The notes under the pieces were generated by a model, which was not told the origin of the DNA, ran no database searches, and saw only the letters and a program-made list of their open reading frames with translations. 64,000 nt of DNA from Pseudomonas pudica (GTDB lineage: Bacteria; Pseudomonadota; Gammaproteobacteria; Pseudomonadales; Pseudomonadaceae), in the NCBI RefSeq assembly GCF_015680405.1, contig NZ_JADLJS010000002.1:124001-188000 (forward strand), in the 5' to 3' direction. Of the stretch, positions 60,033-64,000 are shown one piece after another. A program made the translations under genes and the position numbers. The first letter of the stretch is position 1. Every line of letters starts with the position of its first letter.

Positions 60033-61550
60033 ATGAGCGCACTCGCAAGCAACGCTCAGGTGGCGGTGATCGGTGCGGGCGCCATGGGCGCAGGCATCGC
60101 TCAGGTTGCGGCTCAGGCCGGCCACCCGGTAAAGCTCTACGACAACCGCCCTGGCGCGGCAGCCCAGGCGGTGGCCGGCATAGAGCGGCAACTTGCCCGC
60201 CTGGTGGAAAAAGGCAAGTTGCCGGCTGCCGAACGGGAAGCCATCAGCGCCCGGCTGTGCCCGGTGGACCACCTCGAAGCCCTGGCCGATGCTCGCCTGG
60301 TGATCGAGGCCATCGTCGAGAACCTGCAGGTCAAGCAAGCGCTGTTCAACCAGCTGGAAGCCTTGTGCGCCACCGACTGCATACTCGCCAGCAACACCTC
60401 GTCGCTGTCCATCACCAGCCTCGCCGCCGGGCTGCAGCGCCCGCAACAGGTGGTTGGCATGCATTTCTTCAACCCGGCACCGCTGATGGCCCTGGTCGAA
60501 GTGGTCGCGGGCCTGGCCACCGCCCCGGCCGTTGCCACGTGCATTCATGCCACCGCCCAGGCCTGGGGCAAGCAGCCGGTGCACACACGCTCCACGCCGG
60601 GCTTCATCGTCAACCGTGTGGCGCGGCCGTTCTACGCCGAGAGCCTGCGCCTGCTGCAGGAAGGCGCAGCCGATTGCGCCAGCCTCGATGCGCTGCTGCG
60701 TGATGCCGGTGGTTTCCGCATGGGCGCGTTCGAACTCACCGACCTGATTGGCCACGATGTCAATTACGCCGTCACCTGTTCGGTCTTCGATGCATTTTAC
60801 GGCGACTTCCGCTTCCAGCCTTCGCTGGTGCAGAAGGAACTGGTGGACGCGGGCCGCCTCGGGCGCAAGACCGGCCAAGGCTTCTATAGCTATGCCGAAG
60901 GCGCCGAACGCCCGCAGCCAGCCGAACTGCACAGCCCCGCCATCGTCGACGCCTGCGTCGTCGAAGGCGACCTGGGGGTGATGCAGCCGCTGATCGAACG
61001 CCTGCGCCAAAGCGGCATCGCCGTGACCCAGCGCGCCGGCAGCGGCTTGCTCCACGTGGGCGATGCCACCCTGGCGCTGTCCGATGGCCGCCTGGCCAGC
61101 CAGCGGGCCCGGGACGACGGCCTGCGCAACCTGGTGCTGCTGGACCTCGCGCTGGACTACACCACCGCCACCCGCCTCGCCATCAGCTGGTCGGCCGACA
61201 CCAGCGACAACGCTCGCGACCAGGCGGTGGCCTTGCTGCGGCGTGCCGGCCTGAAGGTAACGGCGGTCGCCGACCTGCCCGGCCTGGTGGTGCTGCGTAC
61301 CGTGGCGATGCTCGCCAACGAGGCCGCCGATGCTGTGCTGCAAGGTGTCGGCAGCGCCGCTGACATCGACCTGGCCATGCGTGCCGGCGTCAACTACCCC
61401 TGCGGCCCGCTGGCCTGGGCCGCGAACATCGGCATCCCCCACACCCTGCGCGTGCTCGACAACCTGCAGCGCAGCTACGGCGAGAGCCGCTACCGCCCTT
61501 CCCTGCTGTTACGCCGCTGCGAAGCCAAAGGAGGCACCCTGCATGACTGA
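60033..61550 (+). CDS. paaH: 3-hydroxyadipyl-CoA dehydrogenase PaaH
   Basis: 505 residues from the ATG at 60033. N-terminal Rossmann VAVIGAGAMGAGIAQVAAQAG, catalytic region VGMHFFNPAPLMALVEVV near 140 and NRVARPFYAESLRLL near 190, and a second 3HCDH C-terminal domain near 400-500. NAD-dependent oxidation of 3-hydroxyadipyl-CoA to 3-oxoadipyl-CoA. Overlaps paaI by 8 bp. Confidence 0.95.
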   Translation: MSALASNAQVAVIGAGAMGAGIAQVAAQAGHPVKLYDNRPGAAAQAVAGIERQLARLVEKGKLPAAEREAISARLCPVDHLEALADARLVIEAIVENLQVKQALFNQLEALCATDCILASNTSSLSITSLAAGLQRPQQVVGMHFFNPAPLMALVEVVAGLATAPAVATCIHATAQAWGKQPVHTRSTPGFIVNRVARPFYAESLRLLQEGAADCASLDALLRDAGGFRMGAFELTDLIGHDVNYAVTCSVFDAFYGDFRFQPSLVQKELVDAGRLGRKTGQGFYSYAEGAERPQPAELHSPAIVDACVVEGDLGVMQPLIERLRQSGIAVTQRAGSGLLHVGDATLALSDGRLASQRARDDGLRNLVLLDLALDYTTATRLAISWSADTSDNARDQAVALLRRAGLKVTAVADLPGLVVLRTVAMLANEAADAVLQGVGSAADIDLAMRAGVNYPCGPLAWAANIGIPHTLRVLDNLQRSYGESRYRPSLLLRRCEAKGGTLHD

Positions 61551-61983
61551 AGTCGAACTGGCACAAGCCTGTGCCGAGGCCATGTACGCCCGCGACCAGG
61601 CCACCCAGGGCCTGGGCATCCGCCTGCTGGAAGCCGGCCCGGGCCAGGCGTGCCTGCGCATGCTGGTACGCGCCGACATGATCCAGGGGCATGGCACCTG
61701 CCATGGCGGTTTCCTGTTCGCGCTGGCCGACTCGGCTTTTGCCTTCGCCTGCAACAGTTACGACCAGGCCACTGTCGCCCTGGGCTGCAGCATCGACTAC
61801 CTGGCCCCGGCGCTGCGCGATGATGTACTTACCGCCCGCGCCAGCGAGGTCAGCCGCAAGGGCCGTACCGGCCTTTACGATGTCCGCATCGAGAACCAGC
61901 GCGGTGAGCTGGTGGCGATGTTCCATGGCAAGTCCTACAAAGTGCGCGGCACCGTGCTGGCGCAGGAGACGCAAGATGACTGA
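61543..61983 (+). CDS. paaI: Hydroxyphenylacetyl-CoA thioesterase PaaI
   Basis: 146 residues from the ATG at 61543, preceded by AAAGGAGGCACCCTGC. Hot-dog thioesterase with [25 protein letters not shown] near 47-70 and [18 protein letters not shown] near 80. Releases CoA from stalled aromatic CoA esters. Overlaps both neighbours by 8 bp, indicating coupled translation. Confidence 0.94.
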   Translation: MTEVELAQACAEAMYARDQATQGLGIRLLEAGPGQACLRMLVRADMIQGHGTCHGGFLFALADSAFAFACNSYDQATVALGCSIDYLAPALRDDVLTARASEVSRKGRTGLYDVRIENQRGELVAMFHGKSYKVRGTVLAQETQDD

Positions 61984-63196
61984 ACACACCTTGGCCGATG
62001 CCTTGATCATCGACGCCGTGCGCACCCCCATCGGCCGTTATGCCGGGGCCTTGAGCGGCGTGCGCGCCGATGACCTGGCCGCCATCCCGCTCAAGGCCCT
62101 GATCCAGCGCCACCCCGGGCTGGACTGGAAAGCCATCGACGACGTCATCCTCGGCTGCGCCAACCAGGCTGGCGAGGACAACCGCAACGTCGCGCACATG
62201 GCCAGCCTGCTGGCCGGGCTGCCGATCGAAGTGCCCGGCACCACCATCAACCGCCTGTGTGGCTCCGGCCTGGACGCCATCGGCAATGCAGCCCGCGCCC
62301 TGCGCTGCGGCGAAGCCGGGCTGATGCTGGCCGGCGGCGTGGAGTCGATGTCACGCGCACCGTTCGTCATGGGCAAGTCGGAGCAGGCGTTCGGCCGTGC
62401 GGCCGAGCTGTTCGACACCACCATCGGCTGGCGCTTCGTCAACCCGCTGATGAAGGCAGCCTTCGGTACCGATTCGATGCCGGAAACGGCCGAGAACGTT
62501 GCCGAGCGGTTCGGTATTTCCCGCGCCGACCAGGACGCCTTTGCCCTGCGCAGCCAGCACAAGGCCGCCGCCGCCCAGGTACGTGGGCGCCTGGCACGGG
62601 AAATCGTGCCGGTCCAGATCCCGCAGCGCAAAGGCCCGGCCAAAGTGGTCGAGCACGACGAACATCCCCGCGGCGATACCACCCTGGAGCAACTGGCCAG
62701 GCTGGGTACCCCGTTCCGCGACGGCGGCAGCGTGACCGCCGGCAATGCCTCCGGGGTCAACGATGGTGCCTGCGCCCTGCTGCTCGCCAGCAGCGCTGCC
62801 GCGCGTCGCCATGGCCTGAAGGCCCGCGGCCGCATAGTCGGCATGGCGGTGGCAGGGGTCGAACCACGGCTGATGGGCATCGGCCCGGTGCCGGCTACCC
62901 GCAAGGTGCTGGAACTTACCGGGTTGTCGCTGGCCGACATGGACGTCATCGAGCTCAACGAGGCTTTTGCCGCCCAGGGCCTCGCGGTGCTGCGCGAGCT
63001 CGGCCTGGCCGACGACGACGAGCGGGTCAACCGCAATGGTGGTGCCATCGCCCTGGGTCACCCGTTGGGCATGAGTGGTGCACGCCTGGTCACCACCGCA
63101 TTGCACGAGCTGGAAGAAACCGCCGGACGCTACGCCTTGTGCACCATGTGCATCGGCGTTGGCCAGGGCATCGCGATGGTCATCGAACGCCTCTGA
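61976..63196 (+). CDS. paaJ: 3-oxoadipyl-CoA/3-oxo-5,6-dehydrosuberyl-CoA thiolase PaaJ
   Basis: 406 residues from the ATG at 61976. [29 protein letters not shown] at the N-terminus, Cys95 in [31 protein letters not shown] near 120, His in [17 protein letters not shown] and Cys in [11 protein letters not shown]. Final thiolytic steps yielding acetyl-CoA and succinyl-CoA. Confidence 0.95.
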   Translation: MTEHTLADALIIDAVRTPIGRYAGALSGVRADDLAAIPLKALIQRHPGLDWKAIDDVILGCANQAGEDNRNVAHMASLLAGLPIEVPGTTINRLCGSGLDAIGNAARALRCGEAGLMLAGGVESMSRAPFVMGKSEQAFGRAAELFDTTIGWRFVNPLMKAAFGTDSMPETAENVAERFGISRADQDAFALRSQHKAAAAQVRGRLAREIVPVQIPQRKGPAKVVEHDEHPRGDTTLEQLARLGTPFRDGGSVTAGNASGVNDGACALLLASSAAARRHGLKARGRIVGMAVAGVEPRLMGIGPVPATRKVLELTGLSLADMDVIELNEAFAAQGLAVLRELGLADDDERVNRNGGAIALGHPLGMSGARLVTTALHELEETAGRYALCTMCIGVGQGIAMVIERL

Positions 63197-63317
63197 GCGG
63201 CTGGGACCATCGCCTTGTTACCGAACCGAACGCAGCCGTATATGCTGCTTCCATGACACTCACCGCACGGCCTGCAACCGGTGCCGCGCGGCGTACAAGA
63301 ACAATTCGAGTGAAGCC

Positions 63318-64000
63318 ATGAACATGTACCATGATGCCGATCGTGCTCTGCTGGACCCGATGGAAACCGCCAGTGTCGACGCCTTGCGCCAGCACCAGCT
63401 GGAGCGCCTGCGCTGGAGCCTGAAGCACGCCTATGACAACGTGCCGCTGTACCGTCAGCGTTTTGCCGAATACGGCGCCCACCCCGACGACCTCAAGTGC
63501 CTGGAAGACCTGGCGAAGTTCCCCTTCACCGGCAAGAACGACCTGCGCGACAACTACCCCTACGGCATGTTCGCCGTGCCCCAGCAAGAGGTGGTGCGCC
63601 TGCACGCCTCCAGTGGCACCACCGGCAAGCCGACAGTGGTGGGCTACACCCAGAACGACATCGACACCTGGGCCAATGTGGTCGCCCGCTCGATCCGCGC
63701 CGCGGGCGGGCGCAAGGGGGACAAGGTGCATGTCTCCTATGGCTACGGCCTGTTCACTGGCGGGCTTGGCGCGCATTACGGTGCAGAGCGCCTGGGCTGC
63801 ACGGTGATCCCCATGTCCGGTGGCCAGACCGAAAAGCAGGTGCAGCTGATTCGCGACTTTCAGCCCGACATCATCATGGTCACCCCTTCCTACATGCTCA
63901 ACCTGGCCGACGAGATCGAGCGCCAGGGCATCGACCCGCAAGACCTCAAGCTGCGCCTGGGCATATTCGGCGCAGAGCCGTGGACCGATGAGCTGCGCCG
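63318..64000 (+). CDS. paaK: Phenylacetate-CoA ligase PaaK (3' end outside window)
   Basis: The first 227 codons are present and the frame is open to the right edge. Starts at the ATG at 63318 after GAGTGAAGCC. Phenylacetate-CoA ligase type: ETASVDALRQHQLERLRWSLKHAYDNVPLYRQRF at 16-50, P-loop LHASSGTTGKPTVVGYT near 95, YGYGLFTGGLGAHYGAERLG near 137, and FGAEPWTDELRR at the edge. Activates phenylacetate. A 121-bp gap separates it from paaJ. Confidence 0.95.
   Translation, partial: MNMYHDADRALLDPMETASVDALRQHQLERLRWSLKHAYDNVPLYRQRFAEYGAHPDDLKCLEDLAKFPFTGKNDLRDNYPYGMFAVPQQEVVRLHASSGTTGKPTVVGYTQNDIDTWANVVARSIRAAGGRKGDKVHVSYGYGLFTGGLGAHYGAERLGCTVIPMSGGQTEKQVQLIRDFQPDIIMVTPSYMLNLADEIERQGIDPQDLKLRLGIFGAEPWTDELR

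Noticed and set aside
1..64000. CRISPR arrays, tRNA or rRNA genes, insertion sequences, integrases
   Set aside because: No regularly spaced repeats, cloverleaf-like sequences or transposase/integrase motifs were seen; the repeats present are REPs and operators.

Overview
The window is GC-rich chromosomal DNA from a Pseudomonas, most likely of the P. putida group. The paa (phenylacetate) gene order at the right end, the Pseudomonas-type REP palindromes between operons, and the strong GGAG ribosome sites all fit this. Positions 1 to about 54,800 hold a large catabolic cluster that reads as a complete set for breaking down a steroid nucleus and probably a bile-acid side chain. No tRNA, rRNA, CRISPR array or transposase was seen.

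Layout. 1-3106: a heteromeric acyl-CoA dehydrogenase pair and a CoA ligase. 3193-16904: two families of envelope proteins (DUF1329, DUF1302), an MFS porter, an old-yellow-enzyme (OYE) reductase, a second CoA ligase, a metallo-beta-lactamase-fold hydrolase, a thiolase-like aldolase with a DUF35-MaoC partner, and an RND permease. 17028-18257: a LuxR-type regulator resembling TesR/TeiR. 18351-23654: a 3-alpha-HSD-like SDR, another SDR, tesG-tesF-tesE and a 7-alpha-HSDH-like SDR. 23847-31567: an HsaA/TesA2-like hydroxylase, a KshB-like reductase, a FadD3-like ligase, a second DUF1302 barrel, an OYE with an Fe-S motif, and the meta-cleavage hydrolase TesD. 31743-36385: two SDRs, a BaiE-like SnoaL protein and a second acyl-CoA dehydrogenase pair. 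36603-48827: a 12 kb operon holding the extradiol dioxygenase TesB and the set that degrades rings C/D (IpdA, IpdB, IpdC, EchA20-like, IpdF, FadA6-like and a third dehydrogenase pair). 49002-54685: a YCF48 beta-propeller protein, a second DUF1329 protein, a KshA-like Rieske oxygenase, a 57-residue membrane or secreted peptide, and a dedicated etfBA pair. 54806-56475 is a lower-GC junction with a frameshifted DUF1264 lipoprotein gene and operator-like palindromes. 56476-64000: paaX, paaY and paaF-G-H-I-J-K (the last runs off the window).

How it works together (inference from families): envelope proteins bring in a hydrophobic steroid. The CoA ligases, dehydrogenase pairs, hydratase, aldolase and thiolase shorten the side chain. 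SDRs oxidise the 3- and 7-hydroxyls. KshA/KshB open ring B, and TesA2-TesB-TesD aromatise, hydroxylate and cleave ring A. TesE-F-G turn the C6 dienoate into pyruvate and propanoyl-CoA. The FadD3/Ipd/EchA20/FadA6 set dismantles the indane-propionate remnant. EtfBA collects electrons from the many dehydrogenases. No 3-ketosteroid delta-1-dehydrogenase, ring-A delta-4 dehydrogenase or HsaB-type flavin reductase is visible, so these must lie elsewhere.

The main new structural signal is a repeated 18-bp near-palindrome, TAGTCCNNNNGGACGATG, found 15 times, only in intergenic DNA and always pointing toward a cluster gene. It ends about 20 bp before a -10-like hexamer, which centres it near -42, the class II position of LuxR-type activators. 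It defines a single regulon covering uptake, side chain, rings A-D and etfBA, and it corrects at least one start codon.
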